Source: Tunturiibacter gelidiferens (GTDB lineage Bacteria; Acidobacteriota; Terriglobia; Terriglobales; Acidobacteriaceae). From it: DNA of 64,000 nucleotides. Both the position numbers and the translations under genes were made by a program. Numbering within the stretch: the first letter of the stretch is position 1; each line of letters begins with the position of its first letter. The notes below the pieces were generated by a model that was given only the letters and a program-made list of their open reading frames with translations, was not told where the DNA came from and did no database searches. Of the stretch, positions 18,450 to 26,733 are shown piece by piece. The stretch covers positions 1,116,001 to 1,180,000 of the forward strand of contig NZ_JACCCV010000002.1 in the NCBI RefSeq assembly GCF_013410115.1, written 5' to 3'.

Positions 18450-19349
18450 ATGAAGCCCCGAGCCCTCACCCTCCTGCTTCTCTCCACCCTCACAGCCTCA
18501 GCACAAAGACCTCTCATCGGCATCTTCGAGTCCACCTCCTCCGCCCGTGCCGACAACCAGGCAGGCGACAACCAGGGTCAGCCCGGAGTCCGCGTCCTCT
18601 TCCACCAATCCGGCCGGCTCTGGCGCTCCTACAACGCTCATTGCCAGGACCAGGCCTGCCTCACAACCATCACCTCCCTCTTCCCGCCCACCACCGCGTG
18701 GAATCTCGTCAAAGACGGCAAGCCCGTAGCCATGGTCGTCGCAAACACTCCCGCCGCCTACCACTTCTACTCAGAGATCGGCGTCCAGGCCATCACCAAC
18801 CCCGCCTCCGTATCCAACCTCGAGCCCCACCCCACGCCCGACCGGCCTGACCCGCCCCACACCATCCTCGCCACCACCCTCCCCACCCTCAAAGACCCCG
18901 ACAACTGGCGTCCCGCGGCAGTCTTCCCTCTCGACCTCACCAACGTCCGGCAGGCCTTCCGTAAACTCTACCCTCACCCAAAGAACTGCACGCAAATTAC
19001 CAGCAACTCACCATCGAACTACCACGACTCCACCATCACAGACGACCAGATCGCCCCCGGCTCCTCCTACGTCTCAAACAAAAACTGGCGCATCCTTGAG
19101 GTCACGCTCAACGGCTACCTCTGCGACGGCCCACCCGACGACGCCTGGGTCAACCACTGGTTCGCCATCTCCCCCATGGGCGAAGTTCACCACCTCGGCC
19201 GCCTCATGCACCTCGCCGGCGCCGCCGACTTCGCCCACGAAGGCCACTCCGAGTTACTCTTCCAGGTTCAGGGCGGTAACGAATCCGGCTACAAACTCTT
19301 CTACGACAGCTTCACCCATCAAGCCCTCGCCACCGTCACCCACCACTAA
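18450..19349 (+). CDS. Secreted hypothetical protein
   Basis: A protein of 299 residues starting with a short signal peptide (KPRALTLLLLSTLTASAQ). The mature part has no domain I recognise. It contains four or more Cys (NAHCQDQACLTT, PKNCTQ, YLCDG) that could form disulfides outside the cytoplasm. The region SYVSNKNWRILEVTLNGYLCDG and WVNHWFAISPMGEVHHLGR looks like a folded beta-rich domain, and its end GHSELLFQVQGGNESGYKLFY resembles metallo-/phosphatase-adjacent propeller strands, but this is weak. Codon use matches the neighbours, so it is probably native. It is followed by the large repeat region. Confidence 0.65.
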   Translation: MKPRALTLLLLSTLTASAQRPLIGIFESTSSARADNQAGDNQGQPGVRVLFHQSGRLWRSYNAHCQDQACLTTITSLFPPTTAWNLVKDGKPVAMVVANTPAAYHFYSEIGVQAITNPASVSNLEPHPTPDRPDPPHTILATTLPTLKDPDNWRPAAVFPLDLTNVRQAFRKLYPHPKNCTQITSNSPSNYHDSTITDDQIAPGSSYVSNKNWRILEVTLNGYLCDGPPDDAWVNHWFAISPMGEVHHLGRLMHLAGAADFAHEGHSELLFQVQGGNESGYKLFYDSFTHQALATVTHH

Positions 19350-19390
19350 CCACTCACCACTCACCACTAACCCACTCACCGAAAAACGCC

Positions 19391-19510
<120 letters not shown>

Positions 19511-19587
19511 CCCGACACCTTCGACCCACCCAGACCGTTCGGACCTTCCAACCCAAACACTCCAACCGTTCCCGTTCCTCCGCAAAA

Positions 19588-20040
19588 TCGTCATCTCGAC
19601 CGAAGCTGTTCACGGTCTCATCGTGAACAGCGCAGCGGAGAGACCCCCGTATTCGCCGTTGCCCTTGTTGTGGCTGTTGCTGTTGTCGTTGCCCTTGTTG
19701 TTGCCTGTCGTTTTGTTGTCATTCCGCAGCGCAGCGGAGGAATCTGCGGTCACCCCCGACCCCACTTCCACCACCCCTTCGGTCGTCATCTCGACCGAAG
19801 CTGTTCACAGTCTCATCGTGAACAGCGCAGCTCAGAGACCCCGTATTCGCCGTTGCCGTTGCCGTTGCCGTCGCTGTTGCTGTTGTCGTTGCCCTTGTTG
19901 TCTCCTGTCCTTTGTTGTCATCCGCAGCGCAGCGGAGGAATCTGCGGTCACCCTCGACCCCACTTCCCACCCCTTCGAATCGTCATTTCGACCGCAGCGG
20001 CCCACAGTTTCATCGTGGCCCGCGCAGTGGAGAAACCCGC
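19588..20040 (+). repeat. 196-bp composite tandem repeat with conserved hairpins
   Basis: Units begin with TCGTCATYTCGACCG at 19588, 19783 and 19980, giving a period of 195-197 bp; the third is partial. Each starts with a hairpin: GCTGTTCAC/GTGAACAGC at 19605-19631 and again at 19800-19826, and GCGGCCCAC/GTGGCCCGC at 19997-20023, always with a 9-base loop ending TCATC. Then come GCCGTT/GTTGCC-rich simple sequence and a CAGCGCAGCGGAGGAATCTG palindrome. The third hairpin differs at several stem positions yet still pairs at 8 of 9, which suggests the fold is maintained. No gene is present from 19350 to 20097. Confidence 0.75.
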
Positions 20041-20097
20041 TTTCCGTTTAGGTTCACCACATACGCGGGCGCCTCACACCAAGAGCACCCGCAGCAA

Positions 20098-20412
20098 CTA
20101 ACTCTTCGCCCCGCCCATCACATGAGCCGCATGCGTAATCGCCGCCCCCGCACGAAGCGCAGCGGCCACCAACGCCGTCTCAGCCAACTCCTCCTGACTC
20201 GCCCCTGCAGCCTGCGCCCCGGATCGATGCAACTCCAGACAGTAGGGACACTGCGTCGTCAACGCCACCGCCACCGCAATCAGCTCCTTCTATTTTTTAG
20301 GAATAGCCCCGTCCGCCATCGCCGCTTTATCGAACGCCCAGAAAGCCTTGGTCGCCTCCGAAGCTCCATCCCCAAGCGCCCCCAGCTTCTTCAAATTCGC
20401 CATGTCATACAT
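20098..20412 (-). pseudogene. AhpD-like carboxymuconolactone decarboxylase family gene with an in-frame TAG
   Basis: Read from ATG 20412 on the minus strand, the frame gives MYDMANLKKLGALGDGASEA, runs to DGAIPKK, hits TAG at codon 41 (20290-20292), and continues without shift as KELIAVAVALTTQCPYC, then LELHRSGAQAAGASQEEL to a stop at 20098. The 105-codon length and the CPYC-xx-H peroxidatic motif are those of small AhpD-fold proteins. Homologues normally have Tyr at the TAG position (KYKELIA), so one base change (TAT or TAC to TAG) explains it. The remaining sequence is intact, so the event is recent, or it is a sequencing error. Confidence 0.8.
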
Positions 20413-20950
20413 CGCGTCTCTCCCATCCTGCGAAATATTTGTCTACCCGGAACACGTCTGCCAAGTAGTCTGGCCCCCATTTGGCTGCCGCTCAATTCCC
20501 AGCCAGTTTCGACTCGCAATCCGACATCGTCAACCGTAGTACTCGCTTTCACCAAACACCAGGCGCCAGACGAGTCCATTCAAAACCACTCGAACCAAAA
20601 AATCTCTGTCAAGCCCCCAGATCGCGAAACCCCGCGCCAATCCAGCGAAATCGCGTGGCGCATGAGTTACTCTCAACCCTCTATACTGGATACAGGCGTC
20701 GAGATGGAAACAGTCAGCGCTGTTCTATCCCTCCGAAGCACCAGGAACTGCCTCGCATCGTATTGAAAACAAGTATTTTGGAAGCAACCCCTTTTATTTG
20801 AAGATCTTGCAGCCACTACCCACCTGCAAACTTTTCAAATAAAAGGACTTGCTTCCAAAATACCCCATGAGGGGGAGGGGGGGGTACCCTCAAACCGAAC
20901 GATCTTATCCTTAGCCACCAAACTTCGTCTATCCTTATGCAACATCTTCC
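20413..20950. other. Divergent intergenic region with a long inverted repeat and a G8 tract
   Basis: This 538-bp gap holds no supportable gene. It contains the 40-bp-arm inverted repeat (listed separately), and at 20871-20884 a G5-A-G8 tract about 70 bp before the molybdenum-hydroxylase start. The latter start has no clear ribosome site. Confidence 0.5.
20773..20863. repeat. Long inverted repeat (40-bp arms, 11-bp loop)
   Basis: The arm 20773-20812 (starting GTATTTTGGAAGCAA, ending TTGCAG) and the arm 20824-20863 are reverse complements at 35 of 40 positions, separated by CACTACCCACC. It is A/T-rich compared with its surroundings. No T-tract follows, so it is not a typical intrinsic terminator; it could be a miniature mobile-element relic or a structured leader of the downstream operon. 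Confidence 0.85.
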
Positions 20951-23275
20951 ATGACCAGCCATCACCAGATCGGATCCCAGATCGTTGGCAGCTCCCCCAT
21001 CCGCAAAGAGGGCAGAGACAAGGTCATGGGCCGCGCCCTGTACGTCGACGACATCAGCCTTCCCGATATGTGGTTCGGAGCCACCGTCCGCAGCACCATC
21101 CCCCGCGGCCGCATCACCTCCATCGCCTTCGACCCCGCCATTCCCTGGCACGAATACACCATCGTCTCCGCCGCCGATATCCCCGGCGAAAACACCATCG
21201 TCCACCTCACCAAAGACCACCCCTGCCTGGCGGTCACCCACGTCAACCACGCCGAAGAGCCCATCCTCCTCCTCGCCCATCCCGACCGGGCCGTACTCCC
21301 CGCCGCGGTAGCCGCGGTCCACATCACCTACGAAGAACTCCCCGCCATCTACACCATCGAGGACTCCGAAAAAAAAGAGCAGATCATCTGGGGCGAAGGC
21401 GAAAACGCCAACACTTTCAAGACCTACCTCATGCAGAAGAACCAGAAGCCGATCCCCGACGAGATCTGGCAGACAGCCGACTACATCGTCGAAGGCGAGT
21501 ACCGCACCGGAGCCCAGGAGCAGCTCTACATCGAGAACAACGGAGTCATAGCCGAGTACTCGCCTGAAGCCGGAGTAACAGTCCGCGGCTCCATGCAGTG
21601 CCCCTACTATCTGGTCCACGCCCTCGAGCTCGTCTTCAACTTCCCTGCCGAGAAGTGCCGAGTCATCCAGACCGAGACCGGTGGAGCCTTCGGCGGCAAG
21701 GAGGACTTCCCCTCCGTCATCGGCAGCCACGCCGCCCTCCTCGCCATGAAGTCCGGCCACCCCGTCAAGCTCTGCTACGACCGCGCCGAAGACATGGGCG
21801 CCACCACCAAGCGCCACCCCAGCCGCACCCGCCATCGCACCGCCGTCAGCAAGGACGGCAAGCTCCTCGCCGGCGAGATAGACTTCGCCATCGACGGCGG
21901 GGCCTACGCCACCCTCTCCCCCGTCGTCCTCTCCCGCGGCACCATCCACGCCCCCGGCCCCTACCACTGGCCCCACCTCACCGTCCGCGCCAAAGCAGTC
22001 GCAACAAATATTCCGCCCCACGGAGCCTTCCGCGGCTTCGGCGCACCGCAAAGCATCTTCGCCCTCGAACGTCACATGGACAAGATCGCCAAGGTCGTCG
22101 GCCTCACCCCCGAAGAGCTCCGCCGCCGCAACTTCCTCGGCACCGGAGGCCACACCGCAACCGGCCAGCTCCTCAAAGATCCCGTCGACATGCAGCACCT
22201 ACTCACCCGAGCCCTCGAAGAGTCCGACTACCACGCCAAACGCGACCAGTTCAACCGCGAGAACCCAACCAGCATCGTCAAACGCGGCATCGGCTTCGCT
22301 ACCTTCTTCCACGGCGCAGGCTTCACCGGCTCCGGCGAACGCCGCCTCAACTCCCTCGTAGAGATCGAGCTGACACCCGAAGGCCAACCGCGCCTTCTCG
22401 TCTCCTCCACAGAGTTCGGTCAGGGGACCAACACCATCCTCTGCCAGATCGCCGCCCAAACCCTCCGCTTACCCTACGACCAGATCCTGATCGCCCAACC
22501 CGACACCGGCCGGGTACCTAACTCAGGCCCCACAGTAGCCAGCCGCACCGCGATGGTGGTCGGCAAACTCGTCGAACGCGCCGCGCAATCACTCTGCGGC
22601 AGCCTTGTCCACAGCGGCTATCTCGCACCTGACTACCCCCCCGAAGACTTCCGCCCCGCCGCGCTTCTCTTCCTCGCCCAACACGGCTCCCTCAAGTCCG
22701 AAGCCCGCTACCAATCCCCCGGCGACATCTTCTGGGACGACGAAAACTATAGTGGCGAAGCCTATCCCGCGTACGCCTGGGCCGTCTACGTCGCCGAGGT
22801 CGCCGTCGATACCACCACCTATTCTGCAAGCGTCACAAACTTCTATGCCCTGCAGGAAGTAGGAAAGGTCCTTCACCCAATCCTCGCCGCCGGCCAGATC
22901 GAAGGCGGAGTCGCCCAGGGTATCGGCTACGCGCTCTACGAGAAATGCCTCTGGCAAAACGGCCATCTCGCCAACAACCAGATGACGAACTACATCATGC
23001 CCACCAGCGCCGACGTCCCGCCCATCCATGTCACCTTCGAGGAGATTCCAAGCCCCCATGGAGCCTTCGGAGCCAAAGGCATCGGCGAACTCCCTATGGA
23101 CGGCCCTGCTCCCGCCATCCTCAACGCCATCGAGCATGCCACCAGCATCTCCTTCACCGAAATTCCGCTCCTTCCCGAAGACATCTTCGAACGAATGACC
23201 CGCACTCCCGAAGCAGGCAGCGAATCTCTCGATCCCGCGGTGGCCGGCCCAATTTTCAGCGAGGCCACCGCGTGA
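20951..23275 (+). CDS. Molybdenum hydroxylase large (Mo-cofactor) subunit, xanthine dehydrogenase family
   Basis: The catalytic subunit of 774 residues. The N-terminal part (IRKEGRDKVMGRALYVDDI) is the hammerhead domain of aldehyde oxidase/xanthine dehydrogenases. The cofactor-binding part includes TETGGAFGGKEDF, PHGAFRGFGAPQ, STEFGQGTNTI and a terminal GAKGIGELPM, where the last Glu corresponds to the catalytic base. It hydroxylates a carbon of an N-heterocycle or aldehyde, with electrons passing to the 2Fe-2S and FAD subunits encoded next. Substrate specificity cannot be decided. The stop overlaps the GTG start of the next gene (GTGA). Convergent maturation genes xdhC and mocA support the assignment. 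Confidence 0.9.
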   Translation: MTSHHQIGSQIVGSSPIRKEGRDKVMGRALYVDDISLPDMWFGATVRSTIPRGRITSIAFDPAIPWHEYTIVSAADIPGENTIVHLTKDHPCLAVTHVNHAEEPILLLAHPDRAVLPAAVAAVHITYEELPAIYTIEDSEKKEQIIWGEGENANTFKTYLMQKNQKPIPDEIWQTADYIVEGEYRTGAQEQLYIENNGVIAEYSPEAGVTVRGSMQCPYYLVHALELVFNFPAEKCRVIQTETGGAFGGKEDFPSVIGSHAALLAMKSGHPVKLCYDRAEDMGATTKRHPSRTRHRTAVSKDGKLLAGEIDFAIDGGAYATLSPVVLSRGTIHAPGPYHWPHLTVRAKAVATNIPPHGAFRGFGAPQSIFALERHMDKIAKVVGLTPEELRRRNFLGTGGHTATGQLLKDPVDMQHLLTRALEESDYHAKRDQFNRENPTSIVKRGIGFATFFHGAGFTGSGERRLNSLVEIELTPEGQPRLLVSSTEFGQGTNTILCQIAAQTLRLPYDQILIAQPDTGRVPNSGPTVASRTAMVVGKLVERAAQSLCGSLVHSGYLAPDYPPEDFRPAALLFLAQHGSLKSEARYQSPGDIFWDDENYSGEAYPAYAWAVYVAEVAVDTTTYSASVTNFYALQEVGKVLHPILAAGQIEGGVAQGIGYALYEKCLWQNGHLANNQMTNYIMPTSADVPPIHVTFEEIPSPHGAFGAKGIGELPMDGPAPAILNAIEHATSISFTEIPLLPEDIFERMTRTPEAGSESLDPAVAGPIFSEATA

Positions 23276-23741
23276 CCACGATTCAACTCACTGTCAACGG
23301 GCAGTCAAAGACCATCGAGTCCCCGCCAATGAAGCGTCTCCTCGACGTTCTTCGCGAAGACCTTCACCTTCCGGGAGCAAAAGAAGGCTGCGGCGAGGGA
23401 GAATGTGGCTCCTGCTCGGTTCTTATGAATGGCGATCTGGTCAACTCTTGCCTCGTTCCTATCCTGCAAGCAGAAGGGGCGGAGATTACGACGATTGAAG
23501 GCGTCGCAATCAACGAAAGACTTCACCCTATCCAGCAATGCTTCCTTGAGAACGGGGGGGCACAGTGCGGCATCTGCACCCCAGGCATGATTCTGGCCAC
23601 ACGCCACCTGCTCGAAAAATATCCGCAACCAACTCTGTTACAAATTCAGGACGGTCTCTCCGGCAATCTTTGCCGCTGCACTGGCTACATTCGCATCTTC
23701 AACGCTGTCCAGGCCGCAGCTCTCGTTGGAGCCGCCGAATA

Positions 23742-23742
<1 letters not shown>
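23272..23742 (+). CDS. Molybdenum hydroxylase 2Fe-2S subunit
   Basis: A small iron-sulfur subunit of 156 residues that carries electrons from the Mo site to FAD. A plant-ferredoxin-like cluster is bound by Cys40, Cys45, Cys48 and Cys60 (EGCGEGECGSC, NSC). The second cluster uses Cys99, Cys102, Cys134 and Cys136 (QCGICTPGM, LCRCTGY). I chose the GTG at 23272, which overlaps the stop of the Mo subunit and begins with the typical TTIQLTVNG; a longer upstream frame lies inside the previous gene. The stop overlaps the next ATG by one base (TAATG). All eight ligands are present, so it should be functional. Confidence 0.93.
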
Positions 23743-24599
<857 letters not shown>

Positions 24600-24618
24600 C
24601 ATCATGCCGCGAGAGCCT

Positions 24619-25176
24619 CTACCCAAACAATTTACGCGCACGTGCCAGATCTTCAATCGTATCCACATCCAACTCCCCACCAGCCAACGCTACGCACTGT
24701 GCCGACCGCAGCAAATCTTTTGCTCCGGCATCGCCCCGCAACTCCATCAGATCCTTAAACAAGGACGCCGGAAAATAAGCCGGCACTCCTCGCCGACCAT
24801 CGTACGTGGACCCTGCTACCTCTCCTGAAGCCGCCAGGCTCCGTAGGTGCAAAGCCGTCACACCCGGCATATCGCAAGTCATCACCACACAACCGTCCAG
24901 GTCATGCAGAGCCCCCACTCCAACTCGCACTGAAGCGCTCATTCCCTCGCACCAGTTGTCATTCCTCAAAACATCAGCATCACCCAACTCACACTCCGCC
25001 TCGATCGATTCCGCAGAAGCCCCCAACACCACGACCACCGGTGAAAATCCGGCCTCACGAGCTACCCTCACCGAGTGTTCCAACAGATTTTCGGCCCCTA
25101 TCTTCACCAGTTGCTTCGGCTCCCCGAGCCGCCTCGAAGCCCCAGCCGCGAGAATCACGGCACCGATCCGCTTCAC
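24619..25176 (-). CDS. mocA: MobA-like nucleotidyltransferase, molybdenum cofactor cytidylyltransferase type
   Basis: A protein of 185 residues that probably attaches CMP to molybdopterin to form the cofactor used by xanthine-dehydrogenase-type enzymes. The N-terminal signature GAVILAAGASRRLGEPKQLV is the nucleotide-binding loop, and VMTCDMPGV holds the metal-binding Asp. RRGVPAYFP and GDAGAKDLL are further family segments. I chose the GTG at 25176, because it overlaps the xdhC stop (GTGA), as expected for coupled genes; a frame seven codons longer starts inside xdhC. CTP versus GTP use cannot be proved from sequence, but the operon context supports CTP. Confidence 0.85.
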   Translation of the reverse strand: MKRIGAVILAAGASRRLGEPKQLVKIGAENLLEHSVRVAREAGFSPVVVVLGASAESIEAECELGDADVLRNDNWCEGMSASVRVGVGALHDLDGCVVMTCDMPGVTALHLRSLAASGEVAGSTYDGRRGVPAYFPASLFKDLMELRGDAGAKDLLRSAQCVALAGGELDVDTIEDLARARKLFG

Positions 25177-26297
25177 GCAACATCCAGCGCACACTGTGTT
25201 TGCAAATAGCGTGCGACGCCACCCTCTCTCAGGTGAATCTCAACATCTTCCGGCGACAACCTTCGCGAAGCACCCAGCTTCCCCATGCACGACGCTTGCA
25301 CCTCAGCGATTACCGCAAGCGCAATTGCCTCCGGCCCGTCGCCGCCAAGATCCAACCCCACTGGCGCATAGATACGGTCGCAGCACGCCCCAACCGTCCA
25401 TCCCAATATCGCTGCAGCCTCGCTGACCAGCAGCGAACTCCGGTGCCGTGCTCCCAGCAGACCAAGGTACCTGGGATGCAACGGGAGCACCGCGGCCAGC
25501 AGATCCCTGTCCTGCTCATAACTATGTGTCATCAGCACCACTGCGTCGTCAGGACGAATCGCCAGAAGCTCACTCGACGCGGCAGATGCCACGATCACCC
25601 GCTCCGCCTCCGGAAATCGATCCGCGCGAGCCATCTGCGCCCGTCCATCCATCACCGAAACGCTCCAACCCAGTAACGCCGCCATACTCACCACTGGTTT
25701 CGCGTCGTCACCTGCCCCCAGAACGAACAACCGCTGTGGAGTGGTGATTCGCTCCACAAAGACGCCAGAGAGCATATTCGCAACAGCGCCTCGAAGTAGT
25801 ACGGCTGCCCTCGCCTCCATTAGTTCAGGCTCTGTCAGGCCCGCGCTGGCAAATGTGAAATCTCCCGTCGCCGCAAGTACAGCACGTTCCAGGCTCCTTC
25901 CGGCACACGGTAGCCAGGTCAGCACCGTCACCTCATCCCCAGCAAGCGCAACTTCCAGTGCCGCGAGCGCAGCTCGGCACTCAGGAGTATCGACCGGTTC
26001 GATCAGTAGATCGACTATCCCCCCGCACCCCAGCCCAAACGGCACCTCCGCCGTGTCATCAAACATCGTCGAATACCGCTCCACCACGGCGCCATCCCGA
26101 ACCAACCACGCGGCCTTGCGCATCACCTCGGCCTCTAGGCATCCTCCACTAATCGTCCCTGCGTACTCTCCTTGCTTCCCCAGCAGCAGGCGAGCTCCCG
26201 GCCGTCGATAGCTCGATCCCTCGACCCGTACAAGCGTCACCATCGCGGCTGCTCCTCCTTGCCGCCACATCCGAACGATCTGCCGACTTTCTTTCAT
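25173..26297 (-). CDS. xdhC: XdhC/CoxI family molybdenum-hydroxylase maturation protein
   Basis: A protein of 374 residues with an N-terminal XdhC/CoxI domain (VEGSSYRRPGARLLL, GTISGGCLEAEV, FGLGCGGIVDLLIEP) and a C-terminal Rossmann-type domain (LFVLGAGDDAKPVVSMAALLGW, VVLMTHSYEQD, YLGLLGA). XdhC proteins bind the molybdenum cofactor and help insert its sulfurated form into the large subunit. The gene is first of the two-gene minus-strand unit with mocA, convergent to the three subunit genes. No strong ribosome site precedes ATG 26297. Confidence 0.9.
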   Translation of the reverse strand: MKESRQIVRMWRQGGAAAMVTLVRVEGSSYRRPGARLLLGKQGEYAGTISGGCLEAEVMRKAAWLVRDGAVVERYSTMFDDTAEVPFGLGCGGIVDLLIEPVDTPECRAALAALEVALAGDEVTVLTWLPCAGRSLERAVLAATGDFTFASAGLTEPELMEARAAVLLRGAVANMLSGVFVERITTPQRLFVLGAGDDAKPVVSMAALLGWSVSVMDGRAQMARADRFPEAERVIVASAASSELLAIRPDDAVVLMTHSYEQDRDLLAAVLPLHPRYLGLLGARHRSSLLVSEAAAILGWTVGACCDRIYAPVGLDLGGDGPEAIALAVIAEVQASCMGKLGASRRLSPEDVEIHLREGGVARYLQTQCALDVA

Positions 26298-26733
26298 GCC
26301 AAAAGTCTGCCTCCCTCAACCCTGACTGCTATTCTCCGCGTCGGGGTCTCATCTGTCCATCGAAACGGCAGACGCCGTAGCCTCGGGTCGTTCCAAGAGT
26401 GGGATCTCAAGTGATGAGAGATAAGTGCTCAAACAGGGCTAGCTGCCGCGAAGAGAGTAGTTACTCTACGCAGAACAGCACCCTTCCTCCTGTAGCGTCT
26501 TCTCTTACTCTTAGCCGAAGATTGCTCGAATTTCCAAAAACTCAATCGTCCCGAGGCTGTTGCAACTGCCACTTTATAGGTAGTTCCCTCAAATCCTCTA
26601 TATGCAATACTTTTGGCGCAGGAGACCGGATACCTACCGTTGATGGAGCGTCGCAACTCCAAAAGAACCGCTTCACCTGCACTTGCGCGTCCGTCCTGAT
26701 TCACTTTGTAGCACGAACCTAGGAGCTTCATTC
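26298..26733. other. Upstream region of the giant exoprotein, with possible RNA structure
   Basis: No gene is seen in these 436 bp. TCTCATC (26347-26353) can pair with GATGAGA (26413-26419), enclosing a hairpin ACGGC-AGAC-GCCGT (26365-26378), so a structured leader RNA is possible. A separate palindrome AGAGTA-GT-TACTCT lies at 26454-26467. The ribosome site AGGAG is just before 26734. Confidence 0.35.

Noticed and set aside
20816-22198. Long minus-strand frame (460 codons) opposite the molybdenum hydroxylase gene
   Set aside because: It is rich in Gly, Val and Asp with no domain. It is the shadow of a GC-rich gene with strong third-position bias.
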